Positions 1-9,054 of a stretch of 64,000 nucleotides of DNA are shown piece after piece. The position numbers and the translations under genes are program-made. Under the pieces are notes generated by a model, which ran no database searches, had not been told where the DNA came from, and saw only the letters and a list, made by a program, of their open reading frames with translations. This DNA comes from Crocinitomicaceae bacterium (lineage in GTDB: Bacteria > Bacteroidota > Bacteroidia > Flavobacteriales_D > Crocinitomicaceae): NCBI GenBank assembly GCA_021325675.1, contig JAJTCM010000001.1, positions 855,622 through 919,621 on the forward strand, written 5' to 3'. The first letter of the stretch is position 1; each line of letters opens with the position of its first letter.

Positions 1-636
1 ACGTGTTTGTGAGCCATCTCCGAAAATCGTCAGGTCTTCCCCACGCAAAGCCTGGCCGATAAAAGCCGGCAGCACGCGTCCGTCATTCAGGCGCATCCGT
101 GGCCCGTAGGTATTGAAAATACGCACAATCCTCGTTTCCAAACCGTGGAATGTATGATAGGCCATAGTCATTGCTTCCTGGAAACGCTTGGCTTCGTCGT
201 ATACCCCGCGCGGACCGATCGGGTTCACATTCCCCCAGTAATCTTCCCTTTGCGGGTGCACCGTCGGATCGCCGTAAACTTCCGATGTTGAAGCGATCAA
301 TACCCGTGCATTTTTAGCTTTTGCCAGTCCCAAACAGTTGTGAATACCTAAAGATCCCACTTTCAAGGTCTGGATCGGAATTTTGAGGTAATCGATCGGG
401 CTGGCCGGGGAGGCAAAATGCAAAATATAATCGAGCTCGCCAGGTACGTGGATGAACTTGCTGACATCGTGGTTGTAAAACTCAAAGTTCGCCAGCGGAA
501 ATAAGTGCTCGATATTGCTCAAACGCCCTGTAATCAGGTTATCCATTCCAATCACGTGATAGCCTTCTTTGATAAAGCGGTCACACAAATGGGAACCCAA
601 AAATCCGGCAGCGCCTGTTATTAAAATTCGTTTCAT
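1..636 (-). CDS. UDP-glucuronate decarboxylase-like SDR epimerase (3' end outside window)
   Basis: Partial gene read leftward from an ATG at 636; 212 codons are visible and the frame is still open at base 1. The N-terminus has the Rossmann motif GAAGFLGSH (about residues 8-16). Later come STSEVYGDP, a [12 protein letters not shown] stretch, YDEAK as the YxxxK catalytic pair, and [10 protein letters not shown]. These are typical of extended SDR sugar-nucleotide enzymes, closest to UDP-glucuronate decarboxylase (UDP-xylose synthase); a dTDP-glucose dehydratase-like role is the alternative. It starts 12 bases after the stop of the UDP-glucose dehydrogenase gene, which would supply UDP-glucuronate as substrate. 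That pairing supports the decarboxylase call, but the substrate is inferred. Confidence 0.85.
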   Translation of the reverse strand, partial: MKRILITGAAGFLGSHLCDRFIKEGYHVIGMDNLITGRLSNIEHLFPLANFEFYNHDVSKFIHVPGELDYILHFASPASPIDYLKIPIQTLKVGSLGIHNCLGLAKAKNARVLIASTSEVYGDPTVHPQREDYWGNVNPIGPRGVYDEAKRFQEAMTMAYHTFHGLETRIVRIFNTYGPRMRLNDGRVLPAFIGQALRGEDLTIFGDGSQTR

Positions 637-648
637 GCTTGTCCTTAG

Positions 649-1950
649 TTAACGTCCGATACTGGAATAATAAAACCCTTTTTCCGTCATTTCTTCCAGT
701 TCGAAGAGGTTACGGCCGTCAAAGATCACTTTGTCTTTGAGCAGGGAGCTTACTTTATCAAAATCCGGGTTGCGGAACACACCCCATTCAGTGCAGATCA
801 GCAAGGCGTCCGCGCCATCCAGGGCTTCATATTCATTGGCTGCATAAGCAATTTTGTCGCCCAGCAGGTTTTTTACGTTTTTCATAGCTTCCGGATCGTA
901 GGCTACGACAGATGCACCGGCTTGCGTCAGCGCGTCGATCATGTATAAGGCCGGAGCTTCACGGATATCGTCGGTATCGGGCTTGAATGCCAATCCCCAA
1001 AGCGCGATTTTTTTGCCTTTCAGGTCACCGCGGAAAAAATTCGAAATTTTTGGGAACAAAACCGTTTTCTGGCTTTCGTTGACTTTCATCACGGATTCCA
1101 GGATTTCGAAGTTAAAGTTGTTTTCCTTGCCGGATTTCACCAAAGCCTGCACATCTTTCGGAAAGCAGGAACCTCCGTAGCCGATCCCAGGAAAGAGAAA
1201 ACGCTTGCCAATCCGCTCATCGGAACCGATTCCGATCCGCACGCGGTCGACATTTGCCCCCACTAATTCGCAGAAATTAGCAATTTCGTTCATGAAGGTG
1301 ATTTTGGTTGCCAGGAAAGCATTTGCCGCATATTTGGTCAGCTCAGCAGATTTTTCGTCCATGAAAATAATCGGGTTACCCTGGCGTACAAACGGCTTGT
1401 AGAGACTTTCCATCGCTTTGCGTGCCCGTTCGTCAGAAGTACCGATCACTACGCGATCAGGCTTCATGAAATCGTCAACCGCAAAACCTTCACGGAGGAA
1501 TTCAGGATTGGAAACCACAGCAAATTCTACCTGCGCATTTTTTTGGATTGCTGCGCTTACCTTGTCGGCTGTACCAACCGGAACCGTGCTCTTATCCACG
1601 ATTACCTTGTAGTTTTTGATGAGCGTTCCCAATTGCTCTGCCACACCTAAAATGTGGGACAAATCAGCCGAACCGTCTTCACCCGGAGGAGTTGGCAGGG
1701 CCAGGAAAATAATTTCTGCTTCTTCGATCCCGGCAGCGAGATCCGTGGTAAAGGTCAGTCGTCCGGATTTGATGTTCCGTTCGAAAATCACATCGAGGTG
1801 AGGTTCGTAAATCGGAATTTCGCCCGCGCGCATCTGCTCTACTTTTTTTGCATCGATATCAATACAAATTACCTGGTTTCCCGTTTCTGCAAAGCAAGTA
1901 CCGGTTACGAGGCCAACATATCCTGTTCCAACAACAGCTATTTTTGTCAT
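649..1950 (-). CDS. ugd: UDP-glucose 6-dehydrogenase
   Basis: 433 residues, the usual length for UDP-glucose/GDP-mannose dehydrogenases. An N-terminal NAD-binding motif GTGYVGL lies at residues 8-14. The central region contains VDKSTVPVGT and SNPEFLREG, and the catalytic cysteine is in GYGGSCFPKD (Cys262). The C-terminal UDP-binding domain has LWGLAFKPDTDD. The enzyme oxidises UDP-glucose to UDP-glucuronate with two NAD+ in the cytoplasm, for capsule or exopolysaccharide precursors. It lies two bases downstream of the aminotransferase gene and just upstream of the decarboxylase-like gene, all on the minus strand, so the three are almost certainly co-transcribed. Specificity for UDP-Glc over UDP-HexNAc is inferred from the overall motif set and the neighbour. 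Confidence 0.93.
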   Translation of the reverse strand: MTKIAVVGTGYVGLVTGTCFAETGNQVICIDIDAKKVEQMRAGEIPIYEPHLDVIFERNIKSGRLTFTTDLAAGIEEAEIIFLALPTPPGEDGSADLSHILGVAEQLGTLIKNYKVIVDKSTVPVGTADKVSAAIQKNAQVEFAVVSNPEFLREGFAVDDFMKPDRVVIGTSDERARKAMESLYKPFVRQGNPIIFMDEKSAELTKYAANAFLATKITFMNEIANFCELVGANVDRVRIGIGSDERIGKRFLFPGIGYGGSCFPKDVQALVKSGKENNFNFEILESVMKVNESQKTVLFPKISNFFRGDLKGKKIALWGLAFKPDTDDIREAPALYMIDALTQAGASVVAYDPEAMKNVKNLLGDKIAYAANEYEALDGADALLICTEWGVFRNPDFDKVSSLLKDKVIFDGRNLFELEEMTEKGFYYSSIGR

Positions 1951-1952
1951 AA

Positions 1953-3083
1953 TTAAGCTTCTATAAATTCTTTAATGGCCGAGTAAATGTAATCCAGCTG
2001 CTCCTGTTCCATTTCTGTGTGGATCGGCAGGGAAAGTACGCGCCCGGTGAGCCAGTCGGTTACCGGCAAATCCTGGCTTTCGCAATTGAAAGCGGCAAAC
2101 ATTTTTTGCTTGTGGGCCGGGATCGGGTAGTAAATCATGCTCGGGATGTTTTTGGAAGCAAGATGTTCCGCCAGCTTGTCGCGGTCGATTCCGTCCAGCA
2201 GCATGGTATATTGATGAAATACGTGACGTGAGTTTTCAGCGCGGTAAGGGACGGTAATCCCTTTGAGCTTCGATAAATTTTCATCATAAAAATCAGCCAC
2301 TTTCCGACGTGCATTGCAGTAATCGTCCAGGCTTCTCAGCTTGATGCGAAGAACAGCTGCCTGCAAGTTATCCAGGCGGGAGTTGCAGCCCACGCGTTCG
2401 TGGTGATATTTGATCGTTTGTCCGTGGTTGGCAACCTGCTTCAAAATAACCGCTAATTCGCTGTCATTTGTAAACATCGCGCCGCCATCGCCGTAACATC
2501 CGAGGTTTTTGGATGGAAAAAAGGAAGTTGTTCCGATCGTTCCGATTGTCCCGGTTTTTGATTTCGTGCCGTCACGGTGGGTATAGTCACAACCAATTGC
2601 CTGCGCGTTGTCTTCGACTACAAACAAGTTGTGTTTTTTGGCGATTTCCATGATCGGGTCCATATCTGCTGACTGTCCGTATAAATGAACCGGAACGATG
2701 AGCTTTGTTTTAGGTGTAATGGCCGCTTCGATTTTTGAAACGTCAATACAGAACGTTTTCGGGTCAACGTCTACAAATACGGGCGTCAATCCCAGTAAAG
2801 CGATCACTTCCGTTGTTGCAACATAGGTAAAGGAAGGTGTGATCACCTCATCACCCGGCTTTAAGCCCAGGGCCATCATCGCGATTTGCAGGGCATCCGT
2901 TCCGTTTGCGCACGGGATCACATGTTTTGCACCAAGGTAAGCTTCGAGCTCTTGCTGAAAGGAATTGACTTCCGGACCGCCTATAAATTGCGCTGCATCA
3001 ATCACTTGAAGAATAGCAGCATCTACTTCCGTTTTGATTTTTTTGTACTGTGACTTTAAGTCAACCATGTGAATTTCTTTCAT
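1953..3083 (-). CDS. DegT/DnrJ/EryC1/StrS-family sugar aminotransferase
   Basis: 376 residues, a PLP-dependent nucleotide-sugar aminotransferase. Visible motifs are the phosphate-binding CANGTDAL (residues 58-65), the cofactor-stacking region VVEDNAQAIGC (155-165) and the Schiff-base lysine in FFPSKNLGCYGDGG (Lys192). Such enzymes transfer an amino group from glutamate to a 3- or 4-keto sugar nucleotide. It is the first gene of the minus-strand operon with ugd and the decarboxylase-like gene, so a keto-sugar made by those or by a gene beyond the window is a plausible substrate; the exact sugar cannot be read. A WbpE/WlbC-like role is possible, so no symbol is given. Confidence 0.88.
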   Translation of the reverse strand: MKEIHMVDLKSQYKKIKTEVDAAILQVIDAAQFIGGPEVNSFQQELEAYLGAKHVIPCANGTDALQIAMMALGLKPGDEVITPSFTYVATTEVIALLGLTPVFVDVDPKTFCIDVSKIEAAITPKTKLIVPVHLYGQSADMDPIMEIAKKHNLFVVEDNAQAIGCDYTHRDGTKSKTGTIGTIGTTSFFPSKNLGCYGDGGAMFTNDSELAVILKQVANHGQTIKYHHERVGCNSRLDNLQAAVLRIKLRSLDDYCNARRKVADFYDENLSKLKGITVPYRAENSRHVFHQYTMLLDGIDRDKLAEHLASKNIPSMIYYPIPAHKQKMFAAFNCESQDLPVTDWLTGRVLSLPIHTEMEQEQLDYIYSAIKEFIEA

Positions 3084-3121
3084 CTGTCGAATGCTTGAAT
3101 TGAAACGAACAAAGATAATAA

Positions 3122-3275
3122 TTTAATGTGGGAATATGCTAATGTTTTAATGTGCTAATTAATTTGAGAACAGCATAACGCAAAGTTTAGAAAGTACACG
3201 CTAAGAACGGCGAAGAAAAGGGAGCAAGGAATTTTAAACGGTGTATGAGAATTCAACATTCATAAATCATCACCT
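3122..3275. repeat. Cluster of three dispersed-repeat motifs
   Basis: The gap between the aminotransferase and the Smr gene carries copies of three motif families seen elsewhere in the window: AATATGCTAATGTTTTAATG and TGTGCTAATTAATT (TTAGCATATT family, about 3131-3163), an AACGCAAAG/ACGCTAAGAACG stretch (CGCAAAG family, about 3176-3230), and GAATTCAACATTCATAAATC (about 3248-3268). No coding potential is seen. Confidence 0.45.
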
Positions 3276-3283
3276 GTCATTCA

Positions 3284-3826
3284 CTATCGTTGCAGGTACA
3301 AACGGATCTCCGTAGCGCCTTTGCCGTATTCGAGGTAGGAAGCGTCGTAAAATTCGAGAAACTCCTGCTGGGCGAGATAATTACGGATTTCATTCTTCAG
3401 CACGCCTTCCCCAACTCCGTGAATGACAACAACTTTCTGGATGCCGTTTGCCCGGGCTTTTGACAAAAATCGCTTGAATTCGGACATTTGGGTTTTCATG
3501 ATCTCAAAATTCGACATGCCGCGGTGGTTATCCGTCAGGGATTCGATGTGTAAATCCAGCTCCCAGTAATCTTTGGCTTCTGCCGAGCTGCGGTCTTTCT
3601 GCACACTGTAATTGGACCGTGTTTTAGGCTGCTCATCTTCTTTCGGGCCGGGATTGTAGTCGTTGTCCTCCATGCTTCCGTGGATCTTCACGAGGTCCCT
3701 GACAAAATATACCTGCTCAAAACCAAAGTCATCGCGTATTTTGACCTGGGTTGCGCTGATGATTTCCGTTACGATACCGAAACCACTTTCGTGTAAGAAT
3801 GTTATTTTTTCTCCTGGCTGAAACAT
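3284..3826 (-). CDS. Smr-domain protein (MutS2-like Smr/DUF2027 type)
   Basis: 180 residues. An N-terminal beta-rich module (about 1-55) begins MFQPGEKITFLHESGFGIV, followed by a charged, proline-containing linker (55-90). The C-terminal Smr domain (about 92-180) starts with LDLHIESL, carrying the LDLHG-like motif, and has VVVIHGVGEGVLKNEI, the classic HGxGxGxL motif. Smr domains are found in nucleases and RNA- or DNA-binding proteins, including the MutS2 C-terminus and ribosome-collision factors. This stand-alone form is common in Bacteroidota but its role is not defined. It is monocistronic or first in its own unit, 180 bases from the OmpA gene. Confidence 0.82.
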   Translation of the reverse strand: MFQPGEKITFLHESGFGIVTEIISATQVKIRDDFGFEQVYFVRDLVKIHGSMEDNDYNPGPKEDEQPKTRSNYSVQKDRSSAEAKDYWELDLHIESLTDNHRGMSNFEIMKTQMSEFKRFLSKARANGIQKVVVIHGVGEGVLKNEIRNYLAQQEFLEFYDASYLEYGKGATEIRLYLQR

Positions 3827-3838
3827 AGTACAAAGGTA

Positions 3839-3892
3839 AGAATTGAAAATGGAGAATTAAGAATTAAGAATGGAAAATTGAGAATGAGGTAT
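3839..3892. repeat. GAATTAAGAAT-type intergenic repeat
   Basis: Short tandem variants of AATTAAGAAT, AATTGAAAATG and AATTGAGAATG follow one another just upstream of the Smr gene start. The same degenerate motif occurs at about 16628-16690, 18051-18080 and 27866-27948, always between or at the ends of genes. It looks like a dispersed non-coding repeat family. Confidence 0.5.
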
Positions 3893-3952
3893 GAGCCTGT
3901 AAGTTGTTTTAAATAACCCCTAACTTTTAAACTAATAACCCATTAACAAAAA

Positions 3953-3986
3953 AAAACGCCCTTCCAAATGAACGAAAGGGCGTTTT
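3953..3986 (-). terminator. Rho-independent terminator of the OmpA gene
   Basis: A perfect 11-bp stem, AAAACGCCCTT paired with AAGGGCGTTTT, encloses a 12-base loop. On the minus strand it is followed by a run of T. It sits about 20 bases past the stop of the minus-strand OmpA-family gene, so it should end the hemE-ompA transcript. Confidence 0.85.
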
Positions 3987-4005
3987 CTTTTTGTTATTTT
4001 ATCTC

Positions 4006-5220
4006 TTAAAGAACGCGGAAGGTAATTCTTCTCGTTTTGGCGTTCTTCATATCTTCGTCATCAGTTTCCTGGATTTCAGCGTTATCTCCGCCTGCACCCA
4101 TTGGTCTTGAAATAATACGGTCTTCAGCAATTCCTTTGTCTTTGAGGTAACGTTTTGCGATGTCGATCCGCTTCTGGTCCATTCCTTCGTAAAGCGGGTT
4201 TTCTTCAGCTTTAGCGATTTCATTCTCATCGGAGTAACCCATGATCTCGATTTTCATCGTTGGGTTTGCTTTCATGTTTTCAGCAACCAAATCCAGGGAT
4301 TTCATAGCTTCAGGCTGCAATTTGTTTTTACCGAATGCGAAGAAGCTTGCCTGTGCTTCGATTTTTTCTTTCGCTGTCATTCCCTCTTTCATGAAAGTCG
4401 GGCGCTGGTAAATAGTGGAAGAAACTTCGTCTTCCAGGTCACCGATACCGCAGTCACATGTTTTACCTTCTTCCAGTAAAGTAACAGAAACATCGTCGAT
4501 ATAGTAATAAGCTGCAATTACCGGTGTACCTTTCTGGTCTTTCGGCTGCTTGTTGCGCTCGTTCACTGTATTTTCGTTGTTCACGAAGTTACCGATTACG
4601 ATGTGCTTCTCACCACCTTCAGACTCGTATGTACCGCATACTTTTTCCCAGTTGTAGAACGCGTTGAATACTTTGTTCTCGTGGTGCAGGATATTCGGCG
4701 TTTCGATAATGCTTGCTTTTGCATCTGTTCCGTAAGCTTTTTTCGCCAGGATCGCCCCGATGTTGTTGGAGGAATATTTGGATAATTCAGCCAGGGAAAC
4801 ATGGAAAGAAACGCAGTACTTCATTCCTTTTTTCAAAGGCGTCTTCAATTTCGCCATGATGTAGGAACGGGGCATTTTATCGTTGTAGGAATACCCGAAA
4901 ATACCAGCATAGTTGCTTCCGTCTTTCGGATCTTCTTTTCCGTAAAAATTAGTCGGCGTGTTGATTTCAGCAATCTTATCGGCAGGAAGGTATAAATCCG
5001 CTTTCACACCTGTCGGTGAGCTCCAGCCGGTTGCCATATCAATGGATCCCAGTTTTTTGATTTTTCCTGTAGTAGCCTCAAAGCTTCCGTTTTCCACCAG
5101 GTTTTCATTCTCTGTTCCTTTTTTGCCTTTTTCGTTTTTTTCGCTTTTTTGCGCATACAAATTCAGGCTCAAAGGTAAAACAAGCATAAATGCCGCAAGT
5201 GTTTTAATATTTGATCTCAT
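4006..5220 (-). CDS. OmpA-family outer-membrane protein
   Basis: 404 residues. The signal peptide is [23 protein letters not shown], with cleavage expected after about residue 23. A middle region (about 40-250) begins [13 protein letters not shown], resembling carbohydrate-binding or jelly-roll modules of Bacteroidota surface proteins. The C-terminal OmpA peptidoglycan-binding domain (about 290-404) has [29 protein letters not shown] and [12 protein letters not shown]. It probably anchors the outer membrane to peptidoglycan. The start overlaps the end of hemE by 17 bases; the basic residues R2 and K6 before the hydrophobic core favour this start over the internal Met12. A terminator follows. 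Confidence 0.85.
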   Translation of the reverse strand: MRSNIKTLAAFMLVLPLSLNLYAQKSEKNEKGKKGTENENLVENGSFEATTGKIKKLGSIDMATGWSSPTGVKADLYLPADKIAEINTPTNFYGKEDPKDGSNYAGIFGYSYNDKMPRSYIMAKLKTPLKKGMKYCVSFHVSLAELSKYSSNNIGAILAKKAYGTDAKASIIETPNILHHENKVFNAFYNWEKVCGTYESEGGEKHIVIGNFVNNENTVNERNKQPKDQKGTPVIAAYYYIDDVSVTLLEEGKTCDCGIGDLEDEVSSTIYQRPTFMKEGMTAKEKIEAQASFFAFGKNKLQPEAMKSLDLVAENMKANPTMKIEIMGYSDENEIAKAEENPLYEGMDQKRIDIAKRYLKDKGIAEDRIISRPMGAGGDNAEIQETDDEDMKNAKTRRITFRVL

Positions 5221-6241
5221 AGTTTTTAACTGTTTTTATAAACGTTTTTACTTTTTCCGGTTCTATGTCAGGATATACTCCGTGACCAAGATTGACTATA
5301 TGTCGCCGACTTTTGAACGAGTCGAGCATCTTTTTTGTTTCATTTTCAACATTTTCGTGCGACGCGTAGAGCACACAAGGATCCAGGTTGCCCTGCAGTG
5401 TCCTGTTCTCCCCTACTTCCCTGCGGATGGTTTCAACATCCATGTTCCAGTCGAGGCCTACCGTGTTGCATTTCAGCTTCGCAATAGCTCCTACCGAGGT
5501 AATCGCGCCCTTGGAAAACAGGGTTACCGGTACTTCGGTGATTGCGTCACAAATTTCTTTCAAATAAGGCAAACTAAATTCAGCGTACTGAGCGGTGCCC
5601 AAAATCCCTGCCCAGGAATCGAAGACCTGCAGCATATGTGCGCCCGCTTCAACCTGAGCTTTGAGGTATTGAATTGTCACCCTGGTAATACGTGATAACA
5701 ATTCATGTGCCAAAGTAGGATTTGTGTACAAAAGCTTGCGGGCTTCGGAGAACGTTTTAGAACCATGGCCTTCCACCATGTAGCAGAAAATCGTCCACGG
5801 CGCGCCGGCAAAACCGATTAGCGGAACACGGCCGTTGAGCTCTTTATTTGTAATTCGGATTGCTTCGGTTACATAGCCTAAACGGTCTTCGATGTTGAAA
5901 TCTGTTTCGGCGTATTTGAGATCGGCTTCGGATTTGATCGTTTTTTCAAACCACGGTCCGCGCTGTTCGATCATCTGGTATTCGAGCCCCATTGCTTCGG
6001 GAACCACCAGGATATCAGAGAAGATAATTGCTGCATCAACTCCCAGTAAATCCACGGGTTGAATGGTAACTTCGGCCGCCTTCTCAGGGGTTTCGACCAA
6101 CTCTTTAAAGCCTGACAATGAAGCGCGTACCTCACGGTATTCGGGTAAAATCCTGCCTGCCTGGCGCATGAGCCAAACCGGGTACCGTTCAATCGCTTCC
6201 CCCCTTGCTGCCCTAAGTATTAAGTCGTTCTTTAAAGTCAT
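5204..6241 (-). CDS. hemE: Uroporphyrinogen decarboxylase
   Basis: 345 residues from the ATG at 6241, the normal family length. The open frame extends 47 codons further upstream, but that extension is hydrophobic, unlike the family, and is rejected. The N-terminal signature [10 protein letters not shown] and the [16 protein letters not shown] motif are clear, and [10 protein letters not shown] lies near the C-terminus. The enzyme decarboxylates the four acetate side chains of uroporphyrinogen III to give coproporphyrinogen III in cytoplasmic heme synthesis. The last 17 bases overlap the start of the downstream OmpA-family gene, which suggests co-transcription and perhaps translational coupling. 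hemB lies about 40 kb away. Confidence 0.95.
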   Translation of the reverse strand: MTLKNDLILRAARGEAIERYPVWLMRQAGRILPEYREVRASLSGFKELVETPEKAAEVTIQPVDLLGVDAAIIFSDILVVPEAMGLEYQMIEQRGPWFEKTIKSEADLKYAETDFNIEDRLGYVTEAIRITNKELNGRVPLIGFAGAPWTIFCYMVEGHGSKTFSEARKLLYTNPTLAHELLSRITRVTIQYLKAQVEAGAHMLQVFDSWAGILGTAQYAEFSLPYLKEICDAITEVPVTLFSKGAITSVGAIAKLKCNTVGLDWNMDVETIRREVGENRTLQGNLDPCVLYASHENVENETKKMLDSFKSRRHIVNLGHGVYPDIEPEKVKTFIKTVKNYEIKY

Positions 6242-6613
6242 GGGTAGCAAAGATAAACATTTGAAGAAAAATAGCACAAAAATGATACGTTTTATTTTAA
6301 CAAGATATTTTATCTGCTTTGATCCTTTCAAATTCAAGGATATTTTTATTCCATCTTCTAAAAATAACGGCCACGAATGCACGAATTTATTATTGTGCTT
6401 AGTGTCTGAATAAATAGCACAAATAAATTATTCACCCTGTGAATTATATCCGTGTAATTTTTACCTGTTAGGTCATAACTGATTGAAATTCGTGCATTCG
6501 TGGCAAAAAAACTACAACTCAAGTAGCAAAAACCCACAACTCATTGTCAACCAAAATTTAACTTATTATATAAAGATATTCTTAGTTTTGCAGCACAGAT
6601 TTAAACTACTGTT
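6242..6613. other. 372-base intergenic region between divergent hemE and MFS genes
   Basis: No gene is seen. The region holds the divergent 5' ends of hemE and the transporter, the long inverted repeat annotated at 6370-6504, and a TAGTTTTG box (6583-6590) that could be the -7 element for the transporter. The first part, next to hemE, is AT-rich with no clear promoter. Confidence 0.5.
6370..6504. repeat. 135-bp element bounded by a perfect 19-bp inverted repeat
   Basis: The left arm GCCACGAATGCACGAATTT (6370-6388) and the right arm AAATTCGTGCATTCGTGGC (6486-6504) are exact reverse complements. The 97 bases between them are AT-rich and non-coding. It has no transposase and no obvious target duplication. 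It resembles dispersed palindromic intergenic elements of Bacteroidota, which is from memory and unverified. Confidence 0.75.
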
Positions 6614-7855
6614 ATGACGCGTCAGCAAAAACTTAAACATTTGTTCAGCTTACCGGTGATTGTAGCCGCCCTTGGCTATTTTGTGGATATTTACGATTTG
6701 CTCCTCTTTGGGATCGTGCGTGTTCCGAGCCTGCAGGATATGAGCCTCGACCCGGATACGCTGGGTGTTTCCATCCTCAACTGGCAGATGAGCGGCTTGC
6801 TCCTCGGCGGGATTTTATGGGGGATTTTAGGTGATAAGAGAGGGCGCTTGTCCGTGCTTTTCGGTTCAATTATTTTGTATTCCCTGGCGAATGTAGCCTG
6901 CGGTTTCCTTCCCCACATTAATTTTATGGATAAAGGAACGGCTTATATCGCGCTCCGCTTCATCGCAGGAATCGGCCTGGCAGGTGAGCTGGGCGCCGGG
7001 ATCACGCTTGTTTCCGAATCTTTGCCCAAGGAATTGCGTGCTATCGGGACTTCGCTCGTGGCAGGCTTTGGTTTGTTCGGGGCGGTAGTTGCCAACTTTA
7101 CGGTGGAATTAACTAGTCATTGGACAATAGCTTACTGGATCGGCGGCGCCATGGGATTGTGCCTGTTGCTGCTTCGCATCGGTGTATTGGAATCCGGTAT
7201 TTTCAAGGAAATCGCCCACGACAAAAGCGTTAAAAAAGGTAATATCCTGATGCTTTTCAATTCCTGGAAACGTTTTTCCCTCTACCTAAAATGCATCGGT
7301 ATCGGGCTTCCAACCTGGTTTTGTATCGGGATCCTGGCGATGCTGGGCAACCAATTCGGCAAGGCGCTCAAGCTTTCAGAAGAAATCAAGCCCGGAATGG
7401 CGATCATGTGGGCTTACATCGGGATTTCGGCCGGGGATTTCCTGAGCGGTTTTATCAGTCACTGGCTTGCTTCCCGCAAAAAAGCAATTTTGTATATGAT
7501 GCTTTTTACGCTTTTGGGCGTTTCCCTCATGCTTTTTCTACCTTACCGAAGCGCCGGTATGTACTATTTTTACTGTGTCTGGCTCGGTCTCGGAACGGGT
7601 TACTGGGCGATGTTCGTTACAGTGGGGGCTGAGCAATTCGGAACAAATATCCGTTCTACGGCAGCTACGACAATCCCGAACATGGTGCGCGGAACAGTTG
7701 TTTTGATGACGCTCTTATTTGACTTTGGGAAAAATGACCTGGGTGTAGTTTACTCAGGCGTAACGGTCGGGGTCATTTGTTTTGCCCTCGGAATTTATTC
7801 AACAGTCAGTATTCCGGAAACGCATAACCGGGAGATGGACTTTATTGAGAAGTGA
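6614..7855 (+). CDS. MFS metabolite transporter
   Basis: 413 residues with about 12 hydrophobic segments. Typical MFS motifs are visible: GDKRGRLSVLFGS between helices 2 and 3 (motif A) and FIAGIGLAGELGAGITLVSE in helices 4-5. It resembles sugar/metabolite:H+ symporter-type MFS members (sialate, aromatic acid or proline/betaine type). The inner-membrane location is certain from the hydrophobicity, the substrate is not. It is transcribed alone, divergent from hemE and convergent with the acyl-CoA reductase gene 32 bases away. Confidence 0.85.
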   Translation: MTRQQKLKHLFSLPVIVAALGYFVDIYDLLLFGIVRVPSLQDMSLDPDTLGVSILNWQMSGLLLGGILWGILGDKRGRLSVLFGSIILYSLANVACGFLPHINFMDKGTAYIALRFIAGIGLAGELGAGITLVSESLPKELRAIGTSLVAGFGLFGAVVANFTVELTSHWTIAYWIGGAMGLCLLLLRIGVLESGIFKEIAHDKSVKKGNILMLFNSWKRFSLYLKCIGIGLPTWFCIGILAMLGNQFGKALKLSEEIKPGMAIMWAYIGISAGDFLSGFISHWLASRKKAILYMMLFTLLGVSLMLFLPYRSAGMYYFYCVWLGLGTGYWAMFVTVGAEQFGTNIRSTAATTIPNMVRGTVVLMTLLFDFGKNDLGVVYSGVTVGVICFALGIYSTVSIPETHNREMDFIEK

Positions 7856-7887
7856 TGAATTATTGAACATTGATCGTTCAACATTCC

Positions 7888-8934
7888 TCATTTCAAATCA
7901 GACAGCCATTTCAACGTGTCCACCCCGTCTGCATAATCCCACAATTCCGGGGACTGGGCTTTTCCGAAAGGAAGATAACCGTGACCAACGATGGCCTGGA
8001 GATTTTCTTTTTGCTGCGCGATGAAACCTTCCACTTCTTTTTTGTCTGAGTAGCGTTTGTAATAGATCATACCGAGCGGCGAATGCAAATCTGCCGATTC
8101 CCGGAGCAGCAAAAAGCCGTTGTCAAGGATTTCTTCGCGGTTCATCAGGAAAACGGCTTTGTTGTAATCGTAATTGTTGGCATATTTATGATGGTTCACG
8201 ATATCGCCGTAGGGGAAAATCCCTTCAAAAAAACGGTCAAGCACGAAATCCTGAGGAACGAACAATTGAGAAACGTTGCGGCACCCTAAGCCGAAATAGG
8301 AAAAAATATCCGATCCGAGGGCGTTTAACTCCTCCCCTGTTTCTGTTCCGTCCAGCACGGCCAATGAAGTGCGGTTGCGGCGAAAAATATGCGGGTATTT
8401 CCCGAAATAGCTTTCAAAATAGTGCAGGGAATTATTGCTTCCTGTAGCGATTACGGCGTCAATTTCGCCTAGTCTTCCTGCGGAAATGGTGATCTGCTGC
8501 TTCAACTCCGGTTCAAACTGGAACAAAGCATTCAGCAAGGCCGGCAAAAGCGTTTGATCGGATGAGCTGAGCTTCACCACAGCATGATGTCCGCTGACGA
8601 CAACCGAAAGCAGATCGTGGAAACCCACCAGCGGAATGTTTCCCGCCATGATCAGTCCAACGCGTTTTGGAGCAGCTGTAAACTCGTACGGAGCTGTCCA
8701 TTTTTCCAGGTTTTTATCTTTGAGGAGCTTTCCCCAGGCTGTGAGCGACTGGCGTACATTTTCTACGGTAAACCATCCGTTCAGGTGGAATTGCTTATTA
8801 ATCAGCGCACGAATCGTATCGTATTCTTCTTCGGTGATCCCGATGCTGAAGCCCGGCCATTCGTTGTTGGCACCCAAATGGTCCAGTACCAGGGAAAGCT
8901 GGTGAAATGCCGGGATTGAATTTGTTTTTTTCAC
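7888..8934 (-). CDS. LuxC-family acyl-CoA reductase
   Basis: 348 residues matching the acyl-CoA reductase (LuxC, PF05893) family. Landmarks are [16 protein letters not shown] (92-107), [32 protein letters not shown] (163-194, with the nucleotide-binding region) and [11 protein letters not shown] with the probable acyl-accepting Cys218. LuxC reduces fatty acyl groups to aldehydes with NADPH; in lux operons it works with LuxE (acyl-protein synthetase) and LuxD. No luciferase genes are present. A LuxE-like gene lies 15.5 kb away at 24469-25437. It is divergent from a ferredoxin gene. The true product in this organism is unknown. Confidence 0.85.
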   Translation of the reverse strand: MKKTNSIPAFHQLSLVLDHLGANNEWPGFSIGITEEEYDTIRALINKQFHLNGWFTVENVRQSLTAWGKLLKDKNLEKWTAPYEFTAAPKRVGLIMAGNIPLVGFHDLLSVVVSGHHAVVKLSSSDQTLLPALLNALFQFEPELKQQITISAGRLGEIDAVIATGSNNSLHYFESYFGKYPHIFRRNRTSLAVLDGTETGEELNALGSDIFSYFGLGCRNVSQLFVPQDFVLDRFFEGIFPYGDIVNHHKYANNYDYNKAVFLMNREEILDNGFLLLRESADLHSPLGMIYYKRYSDKKEVEGFIAQQKENLQAIVGHGYLPFGKAQSPELWDYADGVDTLKWLSDLK

Positions 8935-9020
8935 GGTACAAAATTACACGCTTTTTTTCCAAGCTGTTACTCCCGGGGCTTTTTTTTAGCTCGCCTGAAC
9001 AATTATCGCCTGAAAGACCT

Positions 9021-9028
9021 TATATTTG
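9021..9028 (+). promoter_or_regulatory. TATATTTG -7 box of the ferredoxin gene
   Basis: TATATTTG matches the Bacteroidota -7 consensus TAnnTTTG and lies 26 bases before the ferredoxin ATG. No convincing -33 TTTG is seen at the right distance. Confidence 0.4.
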
Positions 9029-9054
9029 CAAAAATTTCAAAATCAAACAGAGCT

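Noticed and set aside
4958..5695. Long open frame on the plus strand opposite the OmpA-family gene and hemE
   Set aside because: It is antisense to two well-supported genes, has no family motifs, and its sequence is a reverse-frame shadow.
6242..6382. 47-residue N-terminal extension of hemE
   Set aside because: Hydrophobic and unlike the family; the internal ATG at 6241 gives the normal 345-residue protein.
7863..7881. TTGAAC/GTTCAA hairpin between the convergent MFS and acyl-CoA reductase genes, as a terminator
   Set aside because: The stem is only 6 bp, AT-rich, and not followed by a clear T-run in either direction.
7888..8934. Bioluminescence operon
   Set aside because: Only luxC- and luxE-like genes are found, far apart; no luciferase subunits.
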